The notes below the pieces were generated by a model. It worked only from the letters and a program-made list of their open reading frames with translations. It was not told the origin of the DNA and did not search any database. The translations under genes and the position numbers were made by a program. From JBEEOW01 sp041191405 (lineage in GTDB: Bacteria > Bacteroidota > Bacteroidia > Cytophagales > UBA9547), in contig JBEEOW010000026.1 of NCBI GenBank assembly GCA_041191405.1, positions 1 to 49,905 of the forward strand: 49,905 nt of DNA, given 5' to 3'. Positions 25,157 to 34,504 of this stretch are shown piece after piece; the stretch's first letter is position 1; every line of letters begins with the position of its first letter.

Positions 25157-25720
25157 TTAATCATAGCTTTCTATCATAAAATTATTGAACACAACCATGA
25201 TTCCGAAGCGGTCAAGAACTTTGGAGATTTTTTCTTCAACAACAGAGTCTTTGATTACAATATCTTGTGGGTGCAAGTAGTGGCAATTCATTACTTCTTT
25301 AGTTAAAATATTGATAATATGCACTGAAATATGATTTTGTACATGCTGATGTGTAGCATCTGTACCATATTTTTCAAATATTTGAGCTGGGTCTATCACA
25401 TTGAAATGTATATTTCCTGTAATTCTTATTTTTAATTCAGTATTGATAAATGGAGCTTTGGGCATTTTCCAACATACTTGTTGCAAACAATCTTCAAATT
25501 GGTAAAACACTATTTTTTGCTTTGGAGTAATATCTTGTTTGGTAATGTTACCGATGCTAATTGTATTTATCAATTTGTCGTTTTCATACACAAGTGCAAT
25601 TGAACTTTCTTGAATTTTAAAACTAGCTCCATATTCAAATACCTCATAAGGAATTGTATAGCCCAACTTTTTATTTGCTTCTACTTGGTTGATTTGGATT
25701 AAGGTTTTGTCTATTTTCAT
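25157..25720 (-). CDS. SPFH/Band-7-like protein, paralogue 1
   Basis: A 187-aa protein of the same length as its neighbour at 24445-25008 and alignable throughout without gaps. Conserved blocks are LGYTIPYEVFEYG, SSIALVYENDKLINTISIGN, KAPFINTELKIRITGNIHF, DATHQHVQNHIS and SKVLDRFGIMVVF. The two have diverged well beyond recent duplication, so both are probably functional. It may oligomerise with its paralogue. It heads a three-gene minus-strand unit; upstream lies a 570-nt gene-free region with GTACAGAG-type repeats. SPFH assignment is moderate. Confidence 0.6.
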   Translation of the reverse strand: MKIDKTLIQINQVEANKKLGYTIPYEVFEYGASFKIQESSIALVYENDKLINTISIGNITKQDITPKQKIVFYQFEDCLQQVCWKMPKAPFINTELKIRITGNIHFNVIDPAQIFEKYGTDATHQHVQNHISVHIINILTKEVMNCHYLHPQDIVIKDSVVEEKISKVLDRFGIMVVFNNFMIESYD

Positions 25721-26294
25721 GGTTAGTACAGAGTGGTTAGTAAAGGGTATAGAGTACTGAGTCCAGGGTATTAATTCTCAACTATAGGTATCACTTGATT
25801 TTTTTTAAAAAGGTTGGAAAGTGTATTAATTATTTTTTTGGGAAAAAGTATTTACATTTTACAAAATGCTCAGTAAATAGAACTTAATACTCAAAAAGTG
25901 GGAAAGAATGTAAATTGTTTTATCGAAAGAGGAATTTCTATTTTTTTATTATATTTTACTTAATACTCTATACTCAGTACTAAGTACTATGTACAAAAAA
26001 GTGTATAACTTTGATTGGTTTGTATTCTTAAGTGTTTGAAATTTAGTTTATTATGATTGTATAATAAAGAAAGTGCGAGCAAAATGTAACCTTTTGTCAA
26101 AAAATGAGTACAAGTACATAAATCAAAGCAAAACAATACAAGGATTTAAACGCAAGGTATTGTTTCAAAGTTGCCACTATTTTGTACAAAATAGTAAAAT
26201 AATCTCTAAAATTTCTTAACCATCTATTAATCAGTATTTACAAAATGCTGAAATACTAAACTATGTCTAATAATTTCCAAAATTGTTAATTAAA
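25721..26294. other. Divergent gene-free region with palindromic repeats
   Basis: A 570-nt gap between divergent genes. GTATAGAGTACTGAGT at 25747-25764 faces TACTCTATACTCAGTACTAA at about 25965-25985, forming a long-range inverted repeat. A plus-strand -7-like box TAACTTTG lies at 26006-26013 but has no convincing -33 box. I see no gene here. Confidence 0.5.
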
Positions 26295-26648
26295 ATGAAA
26301 AATGCACCTGTTTATTTAATAAAACCTTACCGACAATTAAACACTTGGATGTTTGACGATGAATCGAGAAATATAGAACAAGAACCATTTGTGGTTGGTA
26401 TTCCTGAAATGATAGACACTGTTTTAGCATTGAAAAGCATAAAGGCTAAACAGTTTTCGATGCAGTTTTCTGAAAATGAAATAATTAACAGTGATTTGGT
26501 TTTGGAAATTGATTACGAAGTGTCAGATGGTGCTTGGTATAAGATTCATAATAATCCAGAGGTAAAAGGCTGGCTTTGTCCGGTTATTCATAAGTATTTT
26601 AATACAGTACCCGAAAAAATATTTATTCAAATTAACTTAATAAACTAA
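26295..26648 (+). CDS. Hypothetical protein, 117 aa
   Basis: I do not recognise this protein. The start is placed at the ATG at 26295 (MKNAPVYLIKPYRQLNTWMFDDESR); an in-frame TTG lies 12 nt upstream. Features are several aromatic residues and a conserved-looking middle (VGIPEMIDTVLALKSIKAKQFSMQFSEN), with a likely alpha/beta fold and no membrane span. Similar DUF6717-type small proteins in Bacteroidota have this kind of start, but I am not sure of the match. It is followed after 8 nt by the sigma-factor gene, so the two form an operon. Confidence 0.6.
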   Translation: MKNAPVYLIKPYRQLNTWMFDDESRNIEQEPFVVGIPEMIDTVLALKSIKAKQFSMQFSENEIINSDLVLEIDYEVSDGAWYKIHNNPEVKGWLCPVIHKYFNTVPEKIFIQINLIN

Positions 26649-26656
26649 TTAATACC

Positions 26657-27217
26657 ATGAACAATCACACCTACTTAAAAACCGAACAATTAACACTCAA
26701 TTATTTAGTGAATAAATCTGATTCAAATTTTGATGCATTAACTATTCATTTGAATAGATGTTTTAAGGATAAATTAAAGACGGATAAAACATTGTCTTAT
26801 GATGATACGCAAGATATTATTTGGTTATCAATGACTAAAATTTGGAAGAAATTAGAAACAGAATTTACTGTAAATCAGTTAACACATGGTTATTATGCAA
26901 CAATACTGATTAATATGTTATGTGATTTTAAGTCAAAGAGAATCAATTATGCTAACAGAGTTCCTTTTGATGCACTTTATACTGAAGAAATTCAATATGG
27001 ACAAGCAAATCCGTTTAAATCGTATGAAACAAAGCAATTATTAGAGGAAGTGTTTCTGTATTTATCCAAAAAAGATATTGATTTTATTATTCTCCGACAT
27101 ATAAAAGGATATAAACAAGCTGAAATTGCCGAAATTTTAAATAAACCACTTGGTACTATTAAATCTCAGGAATTTGAATTGAAGAAAAAAATTAAAGAGA
27201 TTGTTGGGGCATTGTAA
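26657..27217 (+). CDS. ECF-like RNA polymerase sigma factor
   Basis: A 186-aa protein. The C-terminal region 4 helix-turn-helix is clear: DIDFIILRHIKGYKQAEIAE followed by ILNKPLGTIKSQEFELKKKI (about residues 138-182), where -35 DNA is bound. The N-terminal part has region 2 features (DDTQDIIWLSMTKIWKKL, YYATILINMLCDFKSKR). No anti-sigma gene is adjacent. In mobile elements such sigma factors drive the element's own genes, so it may read the motif shared by 3537, 6534 and 34349; that link is untested. Starts ATG, 8 nt after the previous gene. Confidence 0.82.
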   Translation: MNNHTYLKTEQLTLNYLVNKSDSNFDALTIHLNRCFKDKLKTDKTLSYDDTQDIIWLSMTKIWKKLETEFTVNQLTHGYYATILINMLCDFKSKRINYANRVPFDALYTEEIQYGQANPFKSYETKQLLEEVFLYLSKKDIDFIILRHIKGYKQAEIAEILNKPLGTIKSQEFELKKKIKEIVGAL

Positions 27218-27300
27218 AATGCTTAAGATTAAATACTTAATACATAAGATTTAAGACTTATAATTTATTAAATTTTTTTAATTTCAACAAAGATATTAAT

Positions 27301-27783
27301 ATGGGAGATTTGCTAGCAAAGTCAATTTCAAAATCTGAAGCCATAAAAGAATTCAAAAACATAGCCGAGGAAATTGTTGAACACATATTGAAATTATTTA
27401 TTTATCAGAATTCACCCATGTCTAATAAATGGAAAAACGAAATTGCAAATTATCTTCAACAAAGTGGCTCTATTACTGTAAATCCAAGCAATGGTAAATT
27501 AAACCAAAGTGTTTATTTTAAGGCTATGTTTGCTTATGTAGAAACAGATATTGACATGAGCAATAAATACAAAGTAACAGTGTGCAAGTTTCAATTAAAC
27601 GCTATAAGACATGATATTAAAAATATTGAAGAACCTATTCCTTATATTTTTTTTATTAAATATGTAGATAATATCATCACAACTCTCAAAGAAATATCGT
27701 TTTATTTGTCACTAAATATAACTGTTTGTGATAATGAAATAATTTTAATACTCAATAAAAATTTGCCTTATGATATATCTTGA
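27301..27783 (+). CDS. Hypothetical protein, 160 aa
   Basis: I do not recognise this protein. It has an N-terminal helical region (KSEAIKEFKNIAEEIVEHILKLF), a polar central part and a strand-rich C-terminus (IPYIFFIKYVDNIITTLKEISFYLSLNITV). No signal peptide or catalytic motif is visible. It lies 80 nt after the sigma-factor gene on the same strand and may be co-expressed with it. The region after its stop is a palindromic repeat shared with the convergent transglutaminase gene. Confidence 0.55.
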   Translation: MGDLLAKSISKSEAIKEFKNIAEEIVEHILKLFIYQNSPMSNKWKNEIANYLQQSGSITVNPSNGKLNQSVYFKAMFAYVETDIDMSNKYKVTVCKFQLNAIRHDIKNIEEPIPYIFFIKYVDNIITTLKEISFYLSLNITVCDNEIILILNKNLPYDIS

Positions 27784-27799
27784 AGTTTTTTGTTTTAAA

Positions 27800-27858
27800 T
27801 ATTAGGTACAAAGTACAAATAAGTGGAATACTTAATACTTTATACCTTGTACCTAATA
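27800..27858. terminator. Inverted repeat between convergent genes
   Basis: TATTAGGTACAA at 27800-27811 pairs perfectly with TTGTACCTAATA at 27847-27858, and the stem continues for four more positions with one mismatch. It separates convergent genes ending at 27783 (+) and 27884 (-), so it may terminate both. It belongs to the GTAC-type repeat family. Confidence 0.45.
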
Positions 27859-27883
27859 CTTCCTACCAAATACTTTAAAAAAA

Positions 27884-29134
27884 TCAACTATTCGGTGAAT
27901 TATAATACAGAATCCCATGTGAAGTAATTGAATTTTCTGGGTTATAGTAAATGATTATATCACCACCTTGGGGTCTGTAATTTAGGGTAAAAGTTGTGCC
28001 ATTTTTAGTAAAATCAATTTTATTTCCATTTTCTAATAAGTACATTTTTTCAACATCATTAATACTAAATTCAAACCTGTATGATTTACCAATTTGTAAG
28101 TTATTTTCAAATGGGAAATCAGCATAGTTGAATTGATGTGGAAATTTGTAAGTGTAGCACATGCTACTTATATTTCTATTTGTTAATGAGTTAAATAGAT
28201 GTTGAGAATTAACTTTTAAGTTAAAAATGCTAACATTTACATAAGGCATATTTTCAAAAACTTCTTTGGCAATAGGCGATTCAAGGCATTGATATTCATT
28301 GTTTTCAGGTAAATGACTAAGAATAAACTCTTCTGGTTTGGTATTGAACCAATAGGTGTCATATTCTTGAAAAGTTACCAATTTCCCGTTATCATTTTTA
28401 CCATAACCTGAACCCCAAGTAGCATCCATTAATAACCATTTTTGGTTAATTTTTATGGCGTTCCAAGCATGGTTCGATTCATTTATTCTTGTTCCTTCCT
28501 GATATCCATACCCTTTTGAATACCCATGTACTTCAATTATTTCAAGTCCCATAGCTTTACCAATGGCTACAGCCAATGTGCTATAACCTGCACAAACCCC
28601 AGTTTTAGATTTAAAAACAGCTTCTGCACTTTGGTTTGTTTCATCGGTTGAATTGTTGTTATAATTGTAATCGTCGTAACGAATATTGTGCGTTAACCAA
28701 GCATATAATAAAAGTGATTTGTCGTATTCTGAATTTGATTTTTCGTTAATGCAATCGGCTAATTCATTTATTGAAGTAATTTGATCATTATCAAAACCTT
28801 TAACCAATGAATCTATGCCTAAATAGTTGGATTTAATAGTTTTGGGGTATTGAATACTATTTTCAATTTCATTTCCTGCTGAATCTATGATTTGTTGTTC
28901 ATAACTTTCATTAATGACAAAATCATTGTTTTCAAAGGTTGGGCTTTCCTCAAAATTATCTGTTGAATGAGACTTATTTCTTGCAGAAGCCAATAATTCT
29001 TTTCCCCATTTTTCAATCAATGATGGCAAATCGGCAATGTAATTATTTACTTTGTGTTTAAATTTTGGATTTTCACTGTAGAAATACACAAACAAAATAA
29101 CCGAAATGATTAGTAGAATATGTCTAGTTTTCAT
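27884..29134 (-). CDS. Transglutaminase-like membrane-anchored protein
   Basis: A 416-aa protein. Residues 5-20 are an N-terminal membrane anchor or uncleaved signal (HILLIISVILFVYFYS). The catalytic triad of the transglutaminase-like/cysteine protease superfamily is visible: Cys181 in KTGVCAGYSTLAVAIG, His222 in NESNHAWNAIKI and Asp237 in WLLMDATWGSGY. The C-terminal 150 residues are strand-rich, like proteins of the Kyphoscoliosis-peptidase group. The active domain would be periplasmic or surface-exposed and may act on peptides or crosslink proteins. It follows the nucleotidyltransferase gene by 3 nt and is probably co-transcribed. Confidence 0.82.
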   Translation of the reverse strand: MKTRHILLIISVILFVYFYSENPKFKHKVNNYIADLPSLIEKWGKELLASARNKSHSTDNFEESPTFENNDFVINESYEQQIIDSAGNEIENSIQYPKTIKSNYLGIDSLVKGFDNDQITSINELADCINEKSNSEYDKSLLLYAWLTHNIRYDDYNYNNNSTDETNQSAEAVFKSKTGVCAGYSTLAVAIGKAMGLEIIEVHGYSKGYGYQEGTRINESNHAWNAIKINQKWLLMDATWGSGYGKNDNGKLVTFQEYDTYWFNTKPEEFILSHLPENNEYQCLESPIAKEVFENMPYVNVSIFNLKVNSQHLFNSLTNRNISSMCYTYKFPHQFNYADFPFENNLQIGKSYRFEFSINDVEKMYLLENGNKIDFTKNGTTFTLNYRPQGGDIIIYYNPENSITSHGILYYNSPNS

Positions 29135-29137
29135 GGC

Positions 29138-29749
29138 TTAAATGCTTTTAAATGAGTTAATAAAGTTGGTTATAGTATTACAGTCAATGTTGTATTTTTT
29201 TTGCTCCTTTAAGTACATGTTGAGCTTTACTTTGTCTAATTTATTTTGTTGAATCAGTGCAATTGCATCATCTAAGTCTTTGTTTCTACCGAGTAATATT
29301 TTTTGAATTATTAAAAGTTCGATAGCAATAACCTTGCATTCTACATTGCCAATAATGGTAGTTTGGTATTCCGATACTATTAATTTGTGTAGAGGGTGTG
29401 GAATTGATTTTTTGTTTAAAATATCAATATTAAATTCAGGAATTGTAATGCCAATAGTTTGATTATTAAAATCTAGTAAATTTTGATAGGCTAAATTATT
29501 GAATTCTAAAATAGGAGTGAGGCTTTCAAAATTATTGAATAAATAATCTAAATCTGGAGTTAAATCTCTACCTGATTGTAAATGATTAACCACCGCAGTA
29601 CCTCCAATCAATATGGCATTTTTCAGATTGTTGTTTATCCAAATAATGCCATTTTGCATTTTTGTTATATCATCTGAGCTTAATAACTGTATTTTATGAT
29701 ACAAGTTAGTTGAACTGAATGCTGTAGGATTATTGAGATTTACTATCAT
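29138..29749 (-). CDS. AbiEii-like nucleotidyltransferase-fold protein
   Basis: About 203 aa from the ATG at 29749; a TTG 75 nt upstream lies inside the helicase gene's terminator hairpin, so it is not the start. The NTase core reads AILIGGTAVVNHLQSGRDLTPDLDYLF, the G-G-T/S ... R-x-T-x-D-h-D pattern of AbiEii/MNT-type nucleotidyltransferases, with metal-binding Asp residues in DLDYL and a later third strand (FNIDIL). AbiEii is the toxin of type IV abortive-infection systems. No antitoxin gene is adjacent, although a broken AbiEi-like remnant lies at 7919-8115. It could therefore be an orphan toxin or a small housekeeping NTase. Confidence 0.65.
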   Translation of the reverse strand: MIVNLNNPTAFSSTNLYHKIQLLSSDDITKMQNGIIWINNNLKNAILIGGTAVVNHLQSGRDLTPDLDYLFNNFESLTPILEFNNLAYQNLLDFNNQTIGITIPEFNIDILNKKSIPHPLHKLIVSEYQTTIIGNVECKVIAIELLIIQKILLGRNKDLDDAIALIQQNKLDKVKLNMYLKEQKKYNIDCNTITNFINSFKSI

Positions 29750-29807
29750 ATCTTTTGATTTTATAATAGTAGCACTCTTAAAAAGTGTAAAAGGTTGGGA
29801 GGGAATT

Positions 29808-29845
29808 AAAAAAAAGTCAGGCAAATAATTTAATTTATTGCCTGA
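29808..29845 (-). terminator. Rho-independent terminator of the helicase gene
   Basis: On the minus strand, TCAGGCAA (29845-29838) pairs with TTGCCTGA (29824-29817) and is followed by a run of T (the plus-strand A8 at 29808-29815). It begins 14 nt after the SNF2 helicase stop at 29859. Confidence 0.8.
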
Positions 29846-29858
29846 CTAAATCTATTCA

Positions 29859-32800
29859 TTAAGCCGCCTCACCAACCAAAATCTCCAACCCTTCAATTCT
29901 CAAAGCAAGATTTTCATTTTTAGGGTCATCCAAAAGCATTTCTTTTAAACCTTCCAGTCTTAATTCAAGCATTTCTTTAGAAGGTTTCCTTTTGGGTTTT
30001 GAGTTAGCTTTTTCTTTGATAATTGGTTTAACTTCTTCATTAATTGGCTCAGTTTTTTCAATTACAACTTGTTCAACCACTTCCTCTATAACCACCAACT
30101 TATCCGCTTTTTTCATTTTAAATTCCATATAATGATTGAGATTGGCAAATTCTTCAACCCTTTCATTAATGGTTTTTAACTGTTTCAAATAAGCTTCTCG
30201 TTGAACTTGATTCGTTTTAGAAAGCTCGTCTAATTTGGCAGGAAGTTCAGCGATTTCTTTATATAAGTCGTTGATTTTGTTTTTCTTTTCCTCTACAATA
30301 TCATTCAATTGATTCAAACTTAAATTCATTGATTCCAAGGTTTCAACACCTTTGATGAAATCTGATTTTACAGCCCTCCAAGATGAAATCATATCTTGTA
30401 ACACATAATAACCAAGGTTATTTACCTCAGTAATTACATTGTCTTTTAGCTTCTGCATTACTAATACCAACCTACGATTGATACGCTCAATGTAGTTTGG
30501 ATTGTAATTATTTACCTCAAATTGTTCAGCAATATATGCTTCATTTTCAGGGTTGAATTTGCTTTTATATTCAGTTTCTTTGCCTTTAGTTTTGGCTTGT
30601 TGTTTGGCTTCCCATTCTTGTTTGGCTTTGGCATCTTCAAGCTCGTCTTGCTCTTTTAAGTAAGTTGCATATTTGATATTAAAATCATTTACACTTGCCA
30701 CAATTTTAGGGTGTAGATTGCCAAAAACTGTATTTGCTTCTTGCAAACCAGTCAAACGGTTTAACTCATTTTTGATAACTGCAATTTCAAGTTCCTTTTC
30801 CTTATTGAAACGCTTGATTTGTAGTTTTGCTTTTACCCTTGGGTCGGTAATCAAATTCTCTTTGATTTCCTCTGGGTTCACATCGTCCAAATCCAATTGT
30901 GATTTTTTAGAGTTTCTATCAAGCAACTCTTTCAATCGTTTGGTTTTCTCTTGTAGCTTTTGGAAAATGAAAACATCCGATGTATCAGCCATCAAAATAT
31001 TTACAATCCTCACATAAGCAAATTGATTTCCTTGTCGCCAAATTCGACCCTTAACTTGGTTGTAATCCGTTGGATTCCAGTCGGGAATTAAAATATATAG
31101 AACTGTACTTTTATTTTGCAAGTCAATTCCTTCTTTGATAGTGCCTGAACCAATAATAATTTTAACCTCACCAGCAAGGAAGCGTTCTTTGATAGATTCT
31201 TTTTTCTCTTTGGTAATTTCTCCATAAACAAGCTCAACTTCATTTGGCTTATAACCAATTTCTTTCACAAGATATTCCTTCATTAAATGGAAATATCTTG
31301 TGCCAGCATTCATGTAAATTACTTGTCCTGATACTTCTTCTTTGCGTGTTTCGTGGTATTCTTTTACCGTTCTGATACACTTCATCAAATACTCCAACTT
31401 CGGACTTTCATTGATGTATTCAAGGTAAGTCGGACAAGGTAAATCATTACAAGCGAACAGATACGGTGATACAGCAAGTAGTTTTTGAAAACTCAATGCA
31501 CGAAGTATTCTTGTTGCATCCGCTTCATCGTCAGCATCATCCAATTTCTGCATATCATGCAAATACTCACTTGTGTAAGTACACATATTTTCATTCTCCA
31601 ATGCACCTTGACAAACATCTACCAAAGTAAACTTTTCATCATTTAAGTATTGTTGAATTTTGCTCATGTACATTCTCTGCAAAGCATTCATTTGAAGGAA
31701 TGTTTCTGCACCTCCCCATTTTTTATCTTTACTTAAATCAGGAATTGAAATTGCTTCAGGACGAATCACCATTGCATCTTCACCAGTTTTGTAGTCGATA
31801 ATGTCGTAAATCATTTGTCTTAATTCTGGCAAATGTCTAAAACCAACAACCACAGGTTTCACCTCAGGTAAGTTCTTGGCATTGATTACAATTTGATTTT
31901 CTTCCTTGATGAAAGTATCAAAAAATGATTTTAAACTATCTTTTCCTGTATCAACCAAACGCTGATAATTGGTTAAGGCAAGCATAGAGAAAACTTCCAA
32001 TGGTGAATTGGTAAAAGGCGTAGCGGTTAACATTAAATTACAACCTTTTGCCACTTTTTGAATGTATTGAGATAAACAAAACGCATGAATCCCTTGGTTA
32101 CTTGGCTGACCAGAATCAAGATTATATCGGGCTGTTTCCCTTTTTACATAACCAGATTTATCCAATCCAGCATCATTGCCTTTAATGACATCTCCAGCTA
32201 CTCTAGTAAATGATTTCTTCATGTTGTGGGCTTCATCAATTACAAGCATGTCCACTTTCATGTCATCAATCATTAACCTGGCATCACGCATTGATGTACC
32301 AATACATTCATCAATCTTTTTCACCAATTGTGCTTCTTCTTTGGGTTTTAATTCACCTTGTGAAAGCACAGTATAAAGTCCATCTCTCAACACAGAACGG
32401 GAATTATCATTCAAGCCAATTCTCACCATTCCTGTATAATTCACCAAAATGATTGTGTTTTCTGGAATAGGTTTAATAGCTCCAAGATTGTAAATGGCAA
32501 TATTAATTTCTGATTCAATTTCGACTTTGGTATCAACAATACCTTTCCAAATAATTTTAGCATCTAGCTTTTTAACTTTCTCAATTTTAAGACTTTTGTA
32601 CTTTGTAATGAGGTCAGGATATAATAGTTTATTATCTGAAAGTTTGTAGAGAATTGCCACAAGTTTATCACAAAGTTCATCGAAATGTTCTGCGAAGTAT
32701 TCTTGCATTCCAAGTAATCTTGCTAACTCTTTTTTAGAGAGAATTAAATCATTTATTAAAGCTTTTTCAGGTTCAGAATAATCACGTATTTCATTGAAAG

Positions 32801-34298
32801 TGATTTCAGTATTTAGATTCCCCCAAGCCAAAAGATTGACATTAGGCACAGCTCCGTAAATCCAAAATCCGTCTTTATCATAACCACCGCTGATTTCCAT
32901 AATCCACTTTTTATAAGTAGCATCAGGAACAACCACCAAAGCACGTTTAGCATCGCCCATTGCAAAAGCATTGGCAATACAAGCGATAGAAGTAATGGTT
33001 TTACCGACTCCAACATCGTAGCCCAACATGGCAGATTTTTTCACTTGTCGGTAAGCAACACCATTTCTTTGAGTAGTAGTAAGTAACAATGGGTCACCAC
33101 CTTTAAAGACTTGTGAAAACTCGAATGTAACAGGGATTTTGTTCCAATCGGTTTCTACTACACCATTGAATTTTCTATTCCATTCCGCATTGATAATTTG
33201 AATATCATGTTCATGTAATTCTTCTTCAAGGAACTTGGTAAACAAGCGGTCACCTTCATTTTTGGCTTTTTGTTTACGGTCTTCAATAAGTTCTTTTTGC
33301 TTTTCTTCGGCAATGCTACGCTTTTCAATTTCAGACAAAAGTAAACGTTTGTTTTCAACGTATTTCAGCACATCTTCTTTGCTGAATGAGCCAGTAAATT
33401 CACGTTCTTGCAAACGTCTTAAAAACAGTAAAAATACTTCGTACAAACTAGTTGCACCATTGAAAAATAGTTTACTACCTTCTCGAAGTTTGGTAATCAA
33501 ATATGTTTTACAAAACTCATTATGAGGGACTAAATAGATTTTATCATCAGGATTAACAGCATCAATACGTTTTGCAACAGGCAATACTTTTTGTAATTCT
33601 GCAATTTGATAATTTAATTGTGAATCAGAAATCTTCGTACTTTCATTGGGGTTTTTCTGTAAAACTAATCTTGCAACAGAATCCAATGTTTTAGCCACAT
33701 CACCAGACAAATACAAATAACGATAAGCCAATTTAATGTTGTTTGGATTAGAAACATCGTACATCAACAAACCTTTGGCAATCAATTCATCTGGAGTAGA
33801 TTTTGGTTCAAAATATTGGTTTAGAATATGTTTTGGAAACACATACAACCAAGCATCTAATTCGTCTTGGGTGATTTGTTTATTGTAAAGCTCATAGATT
33901 TCTTTGTAACCCGATACCAAATCTTTGGGATTACCTTTCACCAACGTTTTCATAGACTTTTCAAACTTCTTTTTGGTAGAAGCTTTGTCTGTGATGGTGT
34001 TTAGGATGATTTGTTCAGGTTTGATAGTTGGTGTTTCTTCAACTTTTTGAGTATTTTTTTCAACTACTTTTGGTTGAATAATAGGTTCGGTTTCTTCTTT
34101 TTTCTCTTCACCAAGTGAAGTTGGAAACTTGGATTCTAAAGCTTTGATAAGGGTATTTAATGAAGCCTGATTTTCGGAATCAATGCTAGAAAAATTGGAG
34201 GTTGCTATAACTAGATTATCGTATAAGTCTTTGATTTTAGAGTTTTCAACTTTAGACCAGTTTACTAATCCTTGGAAAATGATGTCTTGCGTTTTCAT
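29859..34298 (-). CDS. Large SNF2-family superfamily II helicase/ATPase
   Basis: About 1480 aa. The ATG at 34298 is chosen over an in-frame TTG at 34328 that lies inside a hairpin. Helicase motifs: Walker A GYDVGVGKTITSIACIANAF near residue 424, DEAH box MLVIDEAHNMKKSF near 685, motif III MLTATPFTNSP near 760, and motif VI VKGRIWRQGNQ near 1080. The N-terminal 350 residues are helical and specific to this group; the C-terminal 400 are coiled coil. Giant SNF2-like proteins of this kind occur in phages and plasmids, where they may remodel or protect incoming DNA (as proposed for DarB-like proteins). No methyltransferase motif is seen here. It sits alone in its transcription unit with its own terminator. 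Confidence 0.85.
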   Translation of the reverse strand: MKTQDIIFQGLVNWSKVENSKIKDLYDNLVIATSNFSSIDSENQASLNTLIKALESKFPTSLGEEKKEETEPIIQPKVVEKNTQKVEETPTIKPEQIILNTITDKASTKKKFEKSMKTLVKGNPKDLVSGYKEIYELYNKQITQDELDAWLYVFPKHILNQYFEPKSTPDELIAKGLLMYDVSNPNNIKLAYRYLYLSGDVAKTLDSVARLVLQKNPNESTKISDSQLNYQIAELQKVLPVAKRIDAVNPDDKIYLVPHNEFCKTYLITKLREGSKLFFNGATSLYEVFLLFLRRLQEREFTGSFSKEDVLKYVENKRLLLSEIEKRSIAEEKQKELIEDRKQKAKNEGDRLFTKFLEEELHEHDIQIINAEWNRKFNGVVETDWNKIPVTFEFSQVFKGGDPLLLTTTQRNGVAYRQVKKSAMLGYDVGVGKTITSIACIANAFAMGDAKRALVVVPDATYKKWIMEISGGYDKDGFWIYGAVPNVNLLAWGNLNTEITFNEIRDYSEPEKALINDLILSKKELARLLGMQEYFAEHFDELCDKLVAILYKLSDNKLLYPDLITKYKSLKIEKVKKLDAKIIWKGIVDTKVEIESEINIAIYNLGAIKPIPENTIILVNYTGMVRIGLNDNSRSVLRDGLYTVLSQGELKPKEEAQLVKKIDECIGTSMRDARLMIDDMKVDMLVIDEAHNMKKSFTRVAGDVIKGNDAGLDKSGYVKRETARYNLDSGQPSNQGIHAFCLSQYIQKVAKGCNLMLTATPFTNSPLEVFSMLALTNYQRLVDTGKDSLKSFFDTFIKEENQIVINAKNLPEVKPVVVGFRHLPELRQMIYDIIDYKTGEDAMVIRPEAISIPDLSKDKKWGGAETFLQMNALQRMYMSKIQQYLNDEKFTLVDVCQGALENENMCTYTSEYLHDMQKLDDADDEADATRILRALSFQKLLAVSPYLFACNDLPCPTYLEYINESPKLEYLMKCIRTVKEYHETRKEEVSGQVIYMNAGTRYFHLMKEYLVKEIGYKPNEVELVYGEITKEKKESIKERFLAGEVKIIIGSGTIKEGIDLQNKSTVLYILIPDWNPTDYNQVKGRIWRQGNQFAYVRIVNILMADTSDVFIFQKLQEKTKRLKELLDRNSKKSQLDLDDVNPEEIKENLITDPRVKAKLQIKRFNKEKELEIAVIKNELNRLTGLQEANTVFGNLHPKIVASVNDFNIKYATYLKEQDELEDAKAKQEWEAKQQAKTKGKETEYKSKFNPENEAYIAEQFEVNNYNPNYIERINRRLVLVMQKLKDNVITEVNNLGYYVLQDMISSWRAVKSDFIKGVETLESMNLSLNQLNDIVEEKKNKINDLYKEIAELPAKLDELSKTNQVQREAYLKQLKTINERVEEFANLNHYMEFKMKKADKLVVIEEVVEQVVIEKTEPINEEVKPIIKEKANSKPKRKPSKEMLELRLEGLKEMLLDDPKNENLALRIEGLEILVGEAA

Positions 34299-34333
34299 AG
34301 TACTTGCAGATATGTAATTTTTCTGCAAGTACT
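34299..34333 (-). promoter_or_regulatory. Perfect 12-bp inverted repeat abutting the helicase start codon
   Basis: AGTACTTGCAGA (34299-34310) and TCTGCAAGTACT (34322-34333) flank an 11-nt loop. The stem ends at the base before the ATG, so in RNA it would cover the ribosome-binding region. It may be a translational control hairpin or an operator. Confidence 0.6.
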
Positions 34334-34336
34334 GTT

Positions 34337-34373
34337 AATTTGTAGGCATTGGGAGTGAATTTTACTGTTATGG
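34337..34373 (-). promoter_or_regulatory. Shared upstream motif of the element
   Basis: AATTTGTAGGCATTGGGAG (34337-34355) followed by GAATTTTACTGTTATGG (34357-34373). The first half matches 3537-3550 and the second half matches 6542-6557 and 8409-8423, tying the helicase gene to the structural-module genes. Confidence 0.45.
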
Positions 34374-34504
34374 GGGGATTTTTAGTAATTAAATATCAGG
34401 TTTAAAGACCTGTTTTAATTATCTAAAAAAAACGAAAATTAGAAATCATTGAAATTAAATAATTATCTCAAACAATTATTTATTCTCATTTGTGTTAAAT
34501 TTTA

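Noticed and set aside
29750..29824. Upstream TTG start for the nucleotidyltransferase gene
   Set aside because: It overlaps the helicase terminator hairpin, and the ATG at 29749 gives a complete domain.
34395..34411. CAGGT-ACCTG hairpin in the 34380-34504 gap
   Set aside because: The stem is only 5 bp and no strong T-tract follows; too weak to call.
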